Positions 21,467 through 33,992 of a stretch of 64,000 nucleotides of DNA are shown here, one piece after another; position 1 is the first letter of the stretch, and each line of letters opens with the position of its first letter. Under the pieces are notes generated by a model, which did not search any database, was not told where the DNA came from, and saw nothing but the letters and a program-made list of their open reading frames with translations. A program made the translations under genes and the position numbers. Source of the stretch: Adiantum capillus-veneris (Eukaryota; Streptophyta; Polypodiopsida; Polypodiales; Pteridaceae); the NCBI GenBank assembly GCA_014529385.2, contig CM043953.1, forward strand, positions 75,339,372 to 75,403,371. Reading direction: 5' to 3'.

Positions 21467-21511
21467 GTATATACATACATACATGCATATATATGTGTGT
21501 GTGTGTGTGTG
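21415..21511. repeat. (AC)n then (TG)n inverted microsatellite pair
   Basis: About 23 AC repeats are followed by ATATGTATATACATACATACATGCATATAT and then by a (TG) tract of eight or so repeats. The two dinucleotide tracts are complementary and could pair as a hairpin around the AT-rich centre. Confidence 0.9.
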
Positions 21512-21719
21512 CAAGTATTGTTGTGCCTATATTTAGGTTTATGCATAGATGTATTGCCACGACAATAGCCACCTCTATGAAAGGTTGAGTCCTTACTGCA
21601 AAAAAATGGAGAGAGAAAGAAGATGGAATTAAGAAAAAGTAGAGAAAAAGGCAATCTTTTCTAGAGTTGTGCACCACCATGAGTATGTGTATAGTGAAAG
21701 ACACATAGGTAGTCCAACA

Positions 21720-21905
21720 TACCACTGACCTTCCAACCATGCTCTCTTAATTATAGAACCCCCCTCGTGCACGCATTCCTGACATGTGATAGGGCCATGC
21801 CCTAGGACCTCATACCCACATGGCCATCAACCCAAACCTTGTCCGAGACGCTCGTAGGACCCTTGATCTGACATTACTTCCCTTTGAAAGAGTTTTCGTC
21901 CTCGA
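21720..21905 (-). mobile_element. Ty3/gypsy 3' end: polypurine tract region and LTR start
   Basis: On the minus strand, GTTTTCGAGGACGAAAAC and AAAGGGAAG are followed by TAA and TGTCAGATCAAGGG. Plant Ty3/gypsy elements commonly end pol with a TCGAGGACGA-type sequence and a purine run just before an LTR starting with TG. The putative LTR begins at 21873 and runs toward lower coordinates; its far end was not found. A very similar junction (TCGAGGACGA ... TAATGTCA) lies at the right edge of the window. Confidence 0.55.
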
Positions 21906-22319
21906 AAACAAAATTGGGGTATGTCTTCCCTGAACAATGTCATGATAGACAAAATTATTTTTAGAATCATGTGATTGAGTGGGAGATTTAATCAAATCAA
22001 TTAGAAAATCTTGTCTGACGACATCATTGTCCCTATCACCAAATGAATACGAGAGTGTGTAGCCTAGATCTCTACCTCACTTGAGTATTGGAAATTGATC
22101 ACAACTCCAATTTTCAAATTTTGAAGGTTTTCGAACACTCAAGAATAACTCTTCTTATTTTTCCATGAAATTGATGTATTAACCTATCTCATCAACATAC
22201 TTCTTATATCTTCACGTAATTTTTAGCATGTCCATATGGTCTTCGATAAAGTCCTTGACTTGTTGAATTTTCTTAATAGCCAATCCCACCACAACTAGTG
22301 ATGTAGGCTAAAAATTATA

Positions 22320-22790
22320 CATAATCATGAAGTGACTAAATCTCTCATAACATGCTTCACAATAATATAAGCAAGCTCCAAAATTGAGAAATAACTTTCT
22401 CAATTGGATTGCTTATTGCTAAGGTATGCTCTTAGCATATCCTCTATCAATGGATTAACACATTCGGTGTGCCCATCCGTCTCAGATTATCCACATAACT
22501 GATATTGAGTTGTGTTTTCCATCGTTTAAACATAGCCCTCCTGAAGTGACTATTAAACGTGAGAGCATAATCACTCAATATTGCTAGACAATCCGTATAA
22601 CCTATAAAAAGTGTCAACAATGTTGCTAGATCTGGAGTTTGTAATGGTGCACTTGGTTGGAGTAAACTCACAAAGTTGAGCCAACCAATCTATAATCACC
22701 CATAACAAGTCAGGACCTCGCAGGATAGTTGATAGACTTGCAATAACTCCATAGAGATACTACACTTTAAAAAAGATTCATAACCTATCA
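22320..22790 (-). pseudogene. Decayed Ty3/gypsy integrase core
   Basis: Minus-strand frames hold recognisable pieces of a Ty3/gypsy integrase in the right order. VWVIIDWLAQLCEFTP-like sequence near 22700 corresponds to the first catalytic Asp region. Next come LSDYALTFNSHFRR and MFKRWKTQLNIS, then TDGHTECVNPLIEDML, AYLSNK and ELAY..VKH further down. The frame changes near 22490 and several stops interrupt it, so it is not expressed as an enzyme. It belongs upstream of the polypurine junction at 21880 on the same strand. Confidence 0.65.
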
Positions 22791-23900
22791 AATGCGTGAA
22801 TTTACATGCCACTAAAGATATCCCATAACACCTAGTGTGCACTACCAAAAACTTATCTGAACCCACATTTCCATGATTGGAATGGATTTTATGCTCATAG
22901 CATCCATGAAACTTGAGGGAGTAGATCTGTAAATAGCTCTTTTATAAATAATTAAATACTTCCCTCCTTGAATCGTAGCTAGTCACAATATGTTATACGA
23001 AACAAGTTCTAGATAGCCTTGCCAAAACATAATAGAGTTTGAACTTAAATCACATGTAGTCATATATAATGAAACATTCTTATTGACATGACAGAGACTT
23101 GCTATATAGAGAAAATGTATGAAAATTGCATCCTAAAAAGTATTAAAAAACCATCAATTAATCTTGTTTAAATATACTTGTTACAATAACAAGTCTTATC
23201 GAGTGTCCACCAATATTTGGCCACTAAAATTGTTCTTAATATGGCATACGTGAAGCGATCCATTAAACGGGTTTGAATAGTACATAAGAACTCTATTGTG
23301 ACTCTCTTGTTTAAGTATACTTGTTACAATAACAAGTCTTATCGAGTGTCCACAAATATTTGGCCACTAAATTGTTCTTAATATGGCATACGTGAAGCGA
23401 TCTATTAAACGGGTTTGACCAGTACATAAGAACTCTATTGTGACATATAATTAAGAAAAAGGTGCCAATGTCAGTCCTAGAGACTCATATTCTCCATATG
23501 TGGAACAAATATGATATATTTCAAGTAGGAGAAGTATTGTGTGTGGAGGTAATTGAAAGGCCTCAGTGATAGGAGTGAGAGGAACCATTAGAAACCTTGC
23601 TCCACATTGGGTTAAATTAAACTCCATGAGTTCCTACACCATGTTGTACACCTTGTGAGTGAGAGCATGTACCAAAAACAATCCCTACGGTGTGTGTCTA
23701 TGATTCTCTCAAGAGAGATGCCCACTACAAGAGTAGATAATATGTAGAGTAAACATGTGAGTCCATCATTAACAGGGACAAGGAAATTAAGTAGAGGAGC
23801 TAACCTGGTACAATAAATTTTAACCCTTCCCATAATTGCTACCATGTAGCTATGCATGACCATGTCAAGTGCATGAAAACAAGTTGTGCAACATGATTGT
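22791..23900 (-). other. Probable further decayed gypsy pol sequence
   Basis: The stretch lies where reverse transcriptase and RNase H would be expected for the integrase remnant. I could not read a convincing RT motif; the only sizeable frame (23612-23863, minus) is unrecognised. It includes the tandem duplication at 23162-23446. Confidence 0.3.
23162..23446. repeat. Tandem duplication, ~145-bp unit
   Basis: Two copies share TTGTTACAATAACAAGTC, ATCGAGTGTCCAC, GGCATACGTGAAGCGAT and AACTCTATTGTGAC with few differences. Confidence 0.92.
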
Positions 23901-24926
23901 GCAACTGAAAACCCCCGTTGGATTTTGCTTCATTCTGAGCAGAAACAAATTTGGGCTGGAATTCTGAGACCACCTGTGTGTTCAGATGGTAAGTTTTATC
24001 CTAAGTAGGTGTTGAGTTGAGTGTTTTCCCATGTTTTTGATGTCCAAAAGTCAAAAGGTGAAATCAGGAAGCGAAAAATTCATAAATTGCTTGTTTTGGA
24101 TGATTTTGATATCCAATTGGATTTCTGAGCATATCACTGTGTTGCTACAGTTGAGAAGAATCTCTGGACTAGATCTTGCTTCATTCTGAGCAGAAAAAAA
24201 GTTGGGCGTAGTATGTCTCCAAGGGGTTTTTGGACAGGAATATGGGAATTCTGAGACCACCAGTCTATTCAGAGGATAGGTTTTACACTAAGTACGTGTT
24301 CAGTTGAGTGTTTTCCCATGTTTGTGATGTCCAAAAGTCAAAAGGCGAAATCAGGAAGCGAAAAATTCATAAATGGCTTTTTTTGGATGATTTTGACATC
24401 CAATTGGATTTCTGAGCTATCACTATGTTGCTAGACTTGAGGAGAATCTTTGGACTAGATCTTGCTTCATTTTGAGCAGAAAAAAAATTGGGCGTAGTAT
24501 GTCTTCAGGGGATTTTGGTAGGGAATTTGGGAATTCTGAGACCACCACTGTGTTCAGAGGGTAGGTTTTACCCTATTTACTCTCTCAAACCAGGAATTTG
24601 ACCTTATTTTGATAGATTAAAGGCAAAAGACGAGAATTGCCAGACATCCTACCCAAATTGTGTACAAGGGGTGATTTTGAGACCAAACCATAAGTTGACA
24701 TCATATGCATGTTCTAAATGTTGTATTGAGTGTATGTGACAAGTTTCATCTCGGTTGGATGAGTAAAATTTTAGATTAAGCGGATTCTAGCGTTTTGTAC
24801 CAGACAAAGGCAAGAATAGCCAGCTTTGGGAGTTTTTGGCATCCAAACCCAAAATCTGAGCATACCATTGGGTTGTTGGACACAAGGAGAGTCTTAGGTT
24901 CAAATTTGGGCCAATTCTGAGCAAAA

Positions 24927-24950
24927 AGACATCCTACCCGTAGGATGTCT
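24927..24950. repeat. Perfect hairpin within ~300-bp repeat (copy D)
   Basis: Arms AGACATCCTAC and GTAGGATGTCT are separated by two C residues. The identical structure occurs at 25215-25238 in the next copy. Older copies keep only the right arm (TAGTATGTCT). Confidence 0.9.
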
Positions 24951-25214
24951 CCTGCATGATTTTGGACCCTAGACCAACATGCATTTGACAATACCAAAGT
25001 GTTTCATAGCATCTTATAAGCCTGCCAGTCAATTTTGGTCCGATTTGGAGCTCATTTGACTTGAAAAATCATATGATAGAGTATCCAGCTTCTGAAACAG
25101 ATTCTTGAGCATTTGACCTGCCTAGAGGTGTCAAAAACAAAAAATGAGGATACCTATGGGTTCAACACACCAAGGGGAGTCTTTCGACCAAATTTTATTC
25201 AATTCTGAGCAAAA

Positions 25215-25238
25215 AGACATCCTACCCGTAGGATGTCT
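25215..25238. repeat. Perfect hairpin within ~300-bp repeat (copy E)
   Basis: This has the same 11-bp arms and CC loop as at 24927, 288 bp further on. Conservation of a perfect stem while the rest of the unit has diverged suggests either recent conversion or constraint. Confidence 0.9.
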
Positions 25239-25290
25239 CTAGGCCAGTTTTAGGGTCCAATTGTAATTTTGACCATACAGGAGTGTTCAC

Positions 25291-26543
25291 AGTGTCACAG
25301 AGATCCAAATCTTCTTTTAAAATTGAACTTGGACTCATTTTGACCATTCTAAACTGCATTTCACTATTTTGGCCATAACTTTCACAAACGGTATTGGATT
25401 GGAAAAGTTTTTATATCAAAACGTAGTCTAAGAGCGACACTACAGATCTTAGAGCAAAACATGAACTAAACGTATGACTTTGGCTACCATTTAGGTCAAC
25501 TTTGAAAAAAACGTCGTTTAAGGCCTCAAAATGCATCCGGAAGTCAGGTGTGTCTAAAACCGACAGTTCGAAGGAATTGTGAGAAAACGGTCACGAGTTT
25601 GAACATAGTTTTGACTTTTCCCTAGGAGAGGGGCTAGTGACCCATAAGCGAGGTCATTGGCTAGAGTCAACCCAGGCTCTGGAACAGACCACTCAAATCA
25701 ACCTAGAGCGGACACGAGTGCATGTGAGATTTTCATCATCGAAAAGCTGAAATTTGAAACCAAATTTGGTCTCTAGGCCTTCTAATTGACCATTAAAGAC
25801 TGCTAAGTTAGCATATTGAAATTATCTTTTGGAAAAACCATTGGTCACCCGCGGGAAGGTGTAAAAGTTAACTACGGCCTAGTGTAAAATTTGAGCGTCC
25901 ATACAAAAATCTGGTAGCAGTAAGACCATACACAAGGACTCTTGATTTTGCCACAACAGTCGCAAGTTTTGGAGAACTTTAACACAAGATTTTTGCTAGC
26001 AAATCACTACAACTTGTGCATAATTCTCTTGTGCTAGCTTAAGTTTAGTTCAGCTTAAAGCGAACTTGAAAGTCACTTCCGAGCCCACGGAACAAGTGTG
26101 GCCGTCAAAGGCACATCGAGAATGTTTGCATTCATTGTGAAATTTTTTTCTAGCTAAATAGAAATTTGCAGATTGTGTGCTAAAGTGAACACAGGTTAGC
26201 TTGACTCAAGAATCGCTACGAAGGGAGTAATCGTTGCAGTATAGTGGTAAGTTGCATAACTTATCACAGTGATTCCAATAGATCGAGGCCTGCTAAAAAA
26301 CTCTAGGCAAAGCAAGCAGCCAGACAAGTCAGTATCAGCCTTGGCAAGCAAGGGAGCTAAGAAGTTCAAGCAATGCAAGCAAAGCCTAGTTGAGAAAACT
26401 CAGAGATTAAGGCATCCACAAAAGCTGAAGGACCTCAAGCGAAAAAAGACCGACACAAGGGTGCCAATAATTTTTATTAGCATTGAGGCAAGCAATTAGA
26501 GCTATCACTGAACAAGTACAACAAGGGAGTCAAGACGAAAGCA
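25291..26543 (+). other. Leader-like stretch before gag-like ORF
   Basis: No coding region is supported apart from a basic 76-codon frame at 26269-26499 rich in Lys/Gln (KQCKQSLVEKTQR). No LTR edge or tRNA primer site of the TGGTATCAGAGC type was seen. It probably belongs to the retroelement whose gag-like frame follows. Confidence 0.3.
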
Positions 26544-27743
26544 ATGGCATCTCAAAGGAATCAGACCAATCGAGACGAAGCTTTAAGTACATCCACAGAA
26601 ATTACAAGAGAGCAAAGTTGGATCTATCTGATTGGCCACTACAAAGGACTGCCATGCTATGAGAATGTCAATTGGAATTTGTACATCAAGACAAAGAAAG
26701 ATACAGAGGAAACTCGAACATCTCAATATGTGGAAGTTGAAACAGCGAAGAATGTACTACACCCACATCCAGATTTCATGGAAGACTGTCTTGGATCAAT
26801 TTACATGAGGCACAGAAAATACATCGACAATGAGATAGAAATGTTGTACAAGGATCAACTTACAGATATCTACACATATCCTCCAAGTAGTTTTCTGTAC
26901 AAAGAACAAGATGGAAAACGGAAAATTGGTACCCTCTATGGAGACAAAGACGGTCGATACTACATGGCTATCACAAGTCATGAAGTTCCTGTAGAAAACA
27001 ATCATTATTTTGCAGCAAAAGCGTTTGGCTCAAGAGGAGAAGACTACATGTCTAAAGGTGGTAATGTATACCATCTCGTCATGGGTTTACCTCTAACTAC
27101 GCACCTGGAAGAATTGACACCTACAGCTGTCACTACACAAATGAGTGACATACCACATGACACAAAACAAGGCACAACACAAGACACCACATGGAAAGAC
27201 ACGGCACAAGTCTCGTACACTGCACCAACACCAGACAAAGCACAAACACATCAAATCGCACAAACAGGGAATACGCCGGAAGTATCAGCTATGAAGATAG
27301 CACAACTTCAAAAAGAACTAGCTCGGTCTCAAGAGCTACTTAACAAAGCACAAGAAGTCATATCATCAGGCATTAAACAGATGCCAACATCAGATATGGA
27401 ACCCTCTCGGATGGGGGGAGTTCAAACTCAACAAAGAGACCCTATCTCTTCAAGAGTGGGATTAAGAAGTCCAGTTTTACAAGAAGCAGTGTCCTTTTCA
27501 GGAGTCCCATTGAAATTTCAAAAAAAATTGAAGGATGCTGAGCCTGAGGAGAGACCACCGAAAATTCACAATGCACAATGTGAAAAGTCAGGCAAGCTAT
27601 GTATGGTTGACGTGGATCAAGAGGATGTGGGATTATACAAGTTTTGGGATCCTAAGACTAAGTCTTCCATATACTACAGATGTATAGATCCTCGACCTGG
27701 AGAATTAAGAGACAGAAAATGTTATATTGGTTTACATCTGTGA
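26544..27743 (+). pseudogene. Retroelement gag-like protein, N-terminal part
   Basis: A 399-codon open frame starts MASQRNQTNRDEALS. It has an N-terminal globular part (WIYLIGHYKGLPCYENVNW; DGRYYMAITSHEVP), a Thr/Gln-rich linker, a short coiled coil (IAQLQKELARSQELLNKAQ) and a second globular block (LYKFWDPKTKSS). The frame then shifts near 27700 into the next open frame. No named gag domain is recognisable. The call rests on the position upstream of a zinc-knuckle remnant and a protease-like region on the same strand. It could also be a lineage-specific host gene. Confidence 0.45.
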
Positions 27744-28440
27744 ACCCAACAGGTCAAGATGTTATTGTGGTCAACAAACATGGTAGGCACTATGAAATAA
27801 CTGATGTGAAAAATATGGATGAGTTTACCATCTGTGGGCAACCTATAAGTCACATACTTGGACCCCATCCAAAAGCACCATCAAGGGAAACGGAAAACAA
27901 AGATTCAGTTCAATCTTCACCCTCGATGCAAACCTCGCCAAAATCAACTCGGAAACATAGCCTTAAGGTTATGCAGAAACCGCACGTCAAAGACCATATG
28001 CTGATGGAAGAATTAGCATTACGACTGCTAGAAAGAATGGATAGTGATTTGATCTTGTATGCAAGCAATAATGGAAGCTATTTTCAGCTTCTCAAGGACA
28101 AGACAATAGCCGAAAGAGAGAAGAAGCCAGTGGATATATCTAAGTCAGTCGTAATCTACAGGTTCATGCATGCAAAGAAGAGGTCATATCTGTATCGAGA
28201 TACCACAGGAAACCATTATCAATAGTATTATGGAGAGCTGCCTCGTCCAAAGGGTGCACATGTTGAGATAGCGACATATTGAAACCAATGTGCCATTGGT
28301 CATTTAGTGAAGGACTGCCCAACAAAGCTCTACATGGAAAAGAAGAGGCAACAAGCCAAAAGCAAAGTTCAGACAGTGACAACAAGGGAACGGAAGCAAG
28401 AATCCACAACGAGATCTCCGGAAAAGAAGTAGATCTTGTC
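27690..28440 (+). pseudogene. Gag-like C-terminal part with broken zinc knuckle
   Basis: This continues the previous frame after a shift. It contains VNKHGRHYEITDVKNMDEF, MLMEELALRLLERMDSDL and YRFMHAKKRSYLYRD. After a stop at 28223 the frame continues to QCAIGHLVKDCPTK at 28286-28327. That is the end of a CCHC zinc knuckle (C-x3-H-x4-C seen; the usual C-x2-C-x4-H-x4-C is one residue short). The place of the first Cys is taken by a TGA at 28280. Zinc knuckles of this kind close gag proteins of LTR elements. Several stops show the gene is dead. Confidence 0.5.
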
Positions 28441-28728
28441 GCAGAGCACAAAAGATAGGCTCAAGACACAGTTGCTTGAAGTCAAGGTGTCAACGACATT
28501 ATCATAGAGAATCAGGTTTTCAAAAAAGATCAATTGAAGCAGCTGATTCAAGATAGCTTAAAGAACCTCAGTGAGGACAAGTCAAAGCACCCACAAGGTG
28601 ATGAAGATGAAGCTCGCAGTTCAAGGTTCGAGAGAAAAAGAAGTCAAGATTTTGAAGATGGTAAGCAAACCCAAGAAGAGGTGGCGTAGGTAACAACAAA
28701 ACTTAGTGTCACCTCACGAGACAACGAC

Positions 28729-29547
28729 ATGCAAGTTGAATCAATGGATGAAGCTGAAATTCTACAAGAGAATTCCTCTACTATAGACTCTACAAGAATG
28801 ATTGAAGAAATCAAAGAGAAAAAGAAGCTAAAAGAAGATGTGGCTGAAGTTTTAGAACCCACAGAAGAAAGGGAAATGACCGACTCCAAAATTGACTACC
28901 AAGGACAAGCAATGCAGGATATGAATGAATATTTTCGAGAAGAGACTCTACAAAAACCCATGGAACAATGGGAACCAAAGGCCATGGCGACCATTGCATC
29001 AGAAGAAGAGAGTCAACCTCAACATCCTGCTACACAAGCTTCAAAAGATTTCCAAGAAGAAAAGTCACCATTGAATGACCTTCAAGTGCTAGAAGAAGTA
29101 AATAGTGACAGAGATCTTCTGAAATCAAGAAACAAGGTGTCACAGTCAGAAACTAGCAATGAAGATCAACAAGCAGCTCAGGCTATAGACCTTCCCCAAA
29201 GCTATAGATCAGAAGATAGTAAGCACTTGGGACATGCTACAACCAGTCAAATGACAAAGAAGTTCAACATACAAGAGGATGACAAAGCTTCCAAGGCACA
29301 AAAGTCCAAGACAAGTACCAAAAGCAAAAAGGACATCAGTTACTTGGTAGCCAACAAGAAGATTAAAGTCTCGTTGGATGTGCATGAGAAACTGAAATTC
29401 AATTTTACAGCAGAGATGGATTGCACTGCCTCGACTAATGTCATGTATTATGGGCTGTGGTTACTTCTAAATAAGCCAGAATTGTATGAAATTCACGTAC
29501 ATGTATCCCTATCAAATGGTTTTAAGGTCACATGTTTGGAGATTTAA
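28729..29547 (+). pseudogene. Retropepsin-like protease region
   Basis: A 272-codon frame begins in Lys/Glu/Gln-rich low-complexity sequence and ends in a block resembling the aspartic protease of gypsy-type elements. MDCTASTNVMYYGLWLLL is seen at about residues 230-247, where D-(S/T)-G-A-S-x-N-V-M would be expected, and VSLSNGFKVTC follows. Here the catalytic D-S/T-G reads D-C-T, so the active site appears lost. After a stop the similarity continues (KIVKDKFLVVDSSKMSTHL) into the next frame. Confidence 0.45.
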
Positions 29548-30339
29548 GAAGCTACCCTTAAACTACGGGCAAAGATAGTTAAAGACAAATTCCTAGTAGT
29601 GGATTCTTCCAAAATGAGTACACATTTGATTTTGTCCAAGCTATGGAAAAACACACTTGAAGAAGAATCCGAATCTTCAATGATGGTCATCACGACTAGG
29701 TCTAACAAAAGCCAGCCTACTACCGCTCCAAGATTATCGGTTGCCGAGAAAGGCAAAGCCAAAATGAGCCCACAAATGTCCTACCAACAGAAGCAGCCCC
29801 TTAAGTCAGAGTCTTCAATCCAACCCAGAAAAGTTCAAGACAGAGCTTCTATATCAACTGACCACACGCTTCCACATGAAAGGTAGACTCCAAAGAAAAT
29901 CTTTCAACCGAAATACCCTACATTGCGAGATCGCCGCCGCCAAGGGTTTTCAAAGGTCTACATTAAAGCTGAAGAAATAAAGGTCAATGACCCAATATGG
30001 GTAAATGATCCTAGCCAATTGACGAAAGGTAAACACATGGGATGGATAGCCTCCCACTACAGCTTAGCAGAGCAAGGCTATTATGAGGGTCAAAAGAAAC
30101 TTTGGTTATCAAAACCACATACCTCGGCTTATGAGGTGGATAAAGGTTTCAAAACGCATCACCAAAAGCAACAAAGCTCATATTTATATCACCAAAGGAG
30201 ACCAACTAACAAGGCTCGCCAAAGGTACGCAAGAAATTTCAAATCCAGTTGGCCTTCATACCAACATAGGACTTTATCGGTAAATAATCCCAAAATGGCA
30301 CTCTTGTACATCTCAATACGACATCAAAAACATCATTAG
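29548..30339 (+). pseudogene. Continuation of the protease/gag region, broken
   Basis: Two frames (29548-29886 and 29923-30339) continue with DSSKMSTHLILSKLW and then Lys/Ser/Gln-rich sequence, including KMSPQMSYQQKQPLKSES and WVNDPSQLTKGKHMGW. No reverse transcriptase or integrase follows. The element is therefore a non-autonomous or deleted retroelement whose lineage cannot be fixed from these parts. Confidence 0.4.
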
Positions 30340-32334
30340 ATAAGAGATATGCTTGACTAGCATAACTCAATCATGACTATGTGGTTGCACTTCCACAAAG
30401 TAATTGTAATGGAAAACAAGAGATTGGCGTTTTTGAACTAGCTACTTAATAGCACGGCCATGCCTATCTACTACAAAAGAAAATAATCATTTGTAGTACA
30501 TGCACCATGTGCTTAGAACTAGACATTGGCCGAGGATCCTACATCAATAGAAGCTAAGATGTGCTTGTGTCAAATTAAGTCCATTGTATAGGCATGTCTT
30601 GCATGCCACTCATAATGAATTGATAAGACCTTGGCCACAATGAATTATTTGAATCTATGTGCTAAGAGAATATGCTTAAATGTTGTGCACTCTCCAGAAC
30701 TGGTGTTAATATATAAATTCAATACGATTTGACCTTATTGGATGGAGAATGTGAACTTGTATCTCAAGAATGCCTATTTCCCGGCCGCTTGGTGCCATGT
30801 CCTAGATGCAAAGTCAAGGAGCGGGGCATTGGTATGGGGTGGAAGCCTCTCTTCCCATGATGGTCTTTAAAGAACGTCACTATGCAAGGTAAAATGCTAC
30901 CCAAATTAAAGGTGAAAAAAGTATAAAAAAATTTAAAACAAAAAAGTTTTAATCTTGTCTCCCATCCTCACAGTGTAGATGTAATTCCCAACTCCAAGTT
31001 GGTAGACCATCCACAGAGTTGTATTCTTTACATGATATTGAGGCTTGAATGCCCTTCAAGTGCCCTTTAGGATCAAGTTTTTAAGCTCTATATCCGGCTC
31101 ATGTCCATGGCTTTTGATGTACTTTATGTGGAAGCTGGCTCATAGATGTAAAATTTGATAGACCCTTGGATTGGTCCCTTGCAAACCCTTGGCTTGGTCC
31201 TACCTAGATACCCTCTAGATAACCGGCTAGATACACTTGCAAATCCCCTCCAAGTCCATATGATGATAGAATATCTCAAACTTTGGAGCAACTAGGCCAT
31301 AGTTGTACAATAGGAAGCCTTGTTTAAACAAAGGCTTTTTTTAATTATAAGATATTCTCATGCCATGCATGATAAAACTCTCAAGAGCCAAACCATGAGA
31401 GCCATACTATAAACACATTTTCCATTGTGTGATGTGCTAGTAAAAGCCTTGTATTTGAGGTAAGGAACCTTGTCTTCGCTTTATATTATGCCATGGAGGC
31501 TAGCCCGGTGAGAAAAATATCACCTTGAAGTCTAATTGAGCCTCGATCCACTCTAACGATGGTGGACATCCACTTAAGTTAAACAATTAAAAATTTGCAA
31601 AAATTATGCATACCATATTTATAACATTTTGTGGATATCACCGCATTGATTTTGGCCAATATACCATTGTTGAAAAATTGAGATTCTTAAAGAATTATTC
31701 TACTTCGTAGTGCTCCTATTGATTCTCACCAAGCATGTCATTTTTTCCCCATTTTGAATACTCTATATAAGAATTTAAACTATTGCATTATGAGACCTTA
31801 AGCCGGATGACCATTTCCTAGCTTGATCGATGTACACGGTATGATGCCATGTATGGTCTAGAAGCCTTGCTTCCATGCTTGCCAACATGGTGGTAATCAC
31901 TTTCTTTGCATGTATTTTCTTGGCTTTACGGCCATTGCATGGTGTTTTTCTTTTGCTACATAGCTTTTTTTTGTGAGGATTTGGAGCCGTTGGTGGTAAG
32001 AACCACCGTCTTTGCAAGCCACCTCTCTAGGAAAGAATAGAGTTTTGGAGCTTTCGCTTGCCAATGATTGCTTTCCCTTGCCGAAGTTTTAGAAGTCCAT
32101 GATAGATTTGAATCTCCAATTAGGAAGATTATCCCCTTCAATTGATGAGACTCGGAATGAGCTTGGGAGTTCTCAAGAGCTTTGAATCAGAATTTAGTCT
32201 TGCGAGTTCAAAGAGTCTTGAAAGTTTGAAGTTTTGAAAAACCTTCAATTGCTTCTCTCATGTAAGAGGCTATGTAATTCCACTGCTTTGACACCATCTG
32301 CACACGACCATATGCACACAAGTTTTGCAATGCA
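30340..32334. other. No gene recognised
   Basis: About 2 kb of moderately AT-rich sequence has only short frames. I found no LTR matching the gag-like element to the left. Confidence 0.4.
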
Positions 32335-32660
32335 CCAAACAGACCCTATCATTCCGCTCTACCCAATTCACAGCCTTCCACACGTATACAGCCTCTCTCT
32401 ATCTCTCTTTGCACGATGAACCTCGAGGGGACACACATGCCAACACACGCTTGGAAACACACACACACACAAGCAGAGAAGAGAAGGGGAAAGGGGGAAT
32501 GACGCCAATAGACAACAATGATGGTTTTCTTGCATATACACAACCATGTAAAACCAATTCTGTGAGCTAGCACAACTCTTGGCCAAAAACGTCAACATGC
32601 CAAGAAAGCCTAATGGCAAAAAGAAACTTTGGCCAAACGCCCCTAAAAATTCACGTTCTT

Positions 32661-32672
32661 CCCCTTTTATAG
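32661..32672 (-). promoter_or_regulatory. TATA box of LTR copy A
   Basis: The minus strand reads CTATAAAAGGGG. Equivalent sequences lie at 34794-34805 (CTATAAAAGGGG) and 39003-39014 (CCATAAAAGGGG) in the other two copies. Conservation at the same place in three diverged copies supports its use as the LTR promoter. Confidence 0.6.
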
Positions 32673-32875
32673 AGGGGGCTAAGTCCATAAAAAGGAAAAA
32701 AATGGGAGCTCCTCCAGCTCATGCACTCAACTTCAACTGCTTTTAGTATTTTTCTTTGAGATACATACACTAGGCCTATTCCCTTTCAGGCATGATTGCA
32801 TGGTGGACATCTCACTTGATCTGCCCGTTTGGCTCGCCCTCTGACATATGGCATCCCCCTTTGGGGAGCTTTGAG

Positions 32876-33054
<179 letters not shown>

Positions 33055-33992
33055 TTGGAAGTGCCCGTTTCAAATGACCCTCTAGGCCGCCCGGCTTGTG
33101 TCATTGCCCAACCTCCTTCTCTCTCTCACTGCCAGATGTCTGTTGGACAACCCTCCTAGCACTAGTGATATCGCTAGTTGGGGCTTCCACTTTGCTTCAG
33201 AAAAGCGGGCAGCCTCGGGGCCGAGCCTCGGGGCCGTGGGAACTAGGCCTTTATGGCAGCCATGCCACATCATCGACACGCATTACCATCACTGCCCACA
33301 CACCGGGAGGCACCACCATTCGACTTTCGCACCAGCCAGAGCTATCGGATGCGCCCAACACGAGAAAAATATGCAACCAATTCCCACTGGGCCATCACAT
33401 TGAACGCGAGCAAGGGACGCCATAGCCCACTCCTCAAGAGAGTTCACTCTCCGCTTTGATACCCCAACTAAGATCACGTTTTGACCTATATAGCATAAAT
33501 TCCCAGCAATTGTATCCGCATGTGGGAGCTTTCCCTGCCACGTGGTGCCCTCTTGGGCATTCACCCCAGCCTTCAAAAATTTCCACATTCACTTTCAAAA
33601 AATTCCTTTTTTTTCCTAACCCTTGCTTTGGTCTGCCCTTTGCTGCACTTGGTGATCTAACTCCCGATACGCAAAACCCGGTCGAAAGCTCACATGATCT
33701 GCTTCACTCCTCCATGACCTTGCCTCACTTCAAGATTCTCCAAGACCCCGAACCGAGGCCACAAAAACATGAACTTTCATCTGCAACCATACTCAAGGAA
33801 CTGCACCCAATCTTTGACCGGCCATAACTGGTAGCCTGTAACCCTGTTTGACGAGCAGTCAATTTTTGGTTGCTCCATACAATGCATAACACTTGCTCAA
33901 ACTCTATCAAGGACCAAAAAATTTCCAGATGGCACGACTCCCCATGTGGTCAAGTGGACACCAACCGCGCCCCCGGTCAAACCTCAAATGGC

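Larger units (their letters stand above)
23920..25290. repeat. Tandem ~290-305 bp repeat family, about five copies
   Basis: Copies beginning near 23920 (partial), 24030, 24310, 24620 and 25060 share the order GTCAAAAGG, AATTCATAAAT, GATTTTGA(T/C)ATCCAA, TTCTGAGC, AGGAGA(A/G)TCTT, CAATTCTGAGCA, a ...TAGTATGTCTCC or GTAGGATGTCTC block, and GAATTCTGAGACCACC. The 24030 and 24310 copies are close relatives and the rest are older. The location between a minus-strand gypsy remnant and a plus-strand gag-like ORF suggests retroelement leader or LTR sequence, but no LTR edges were found. Confidence 0.75.
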
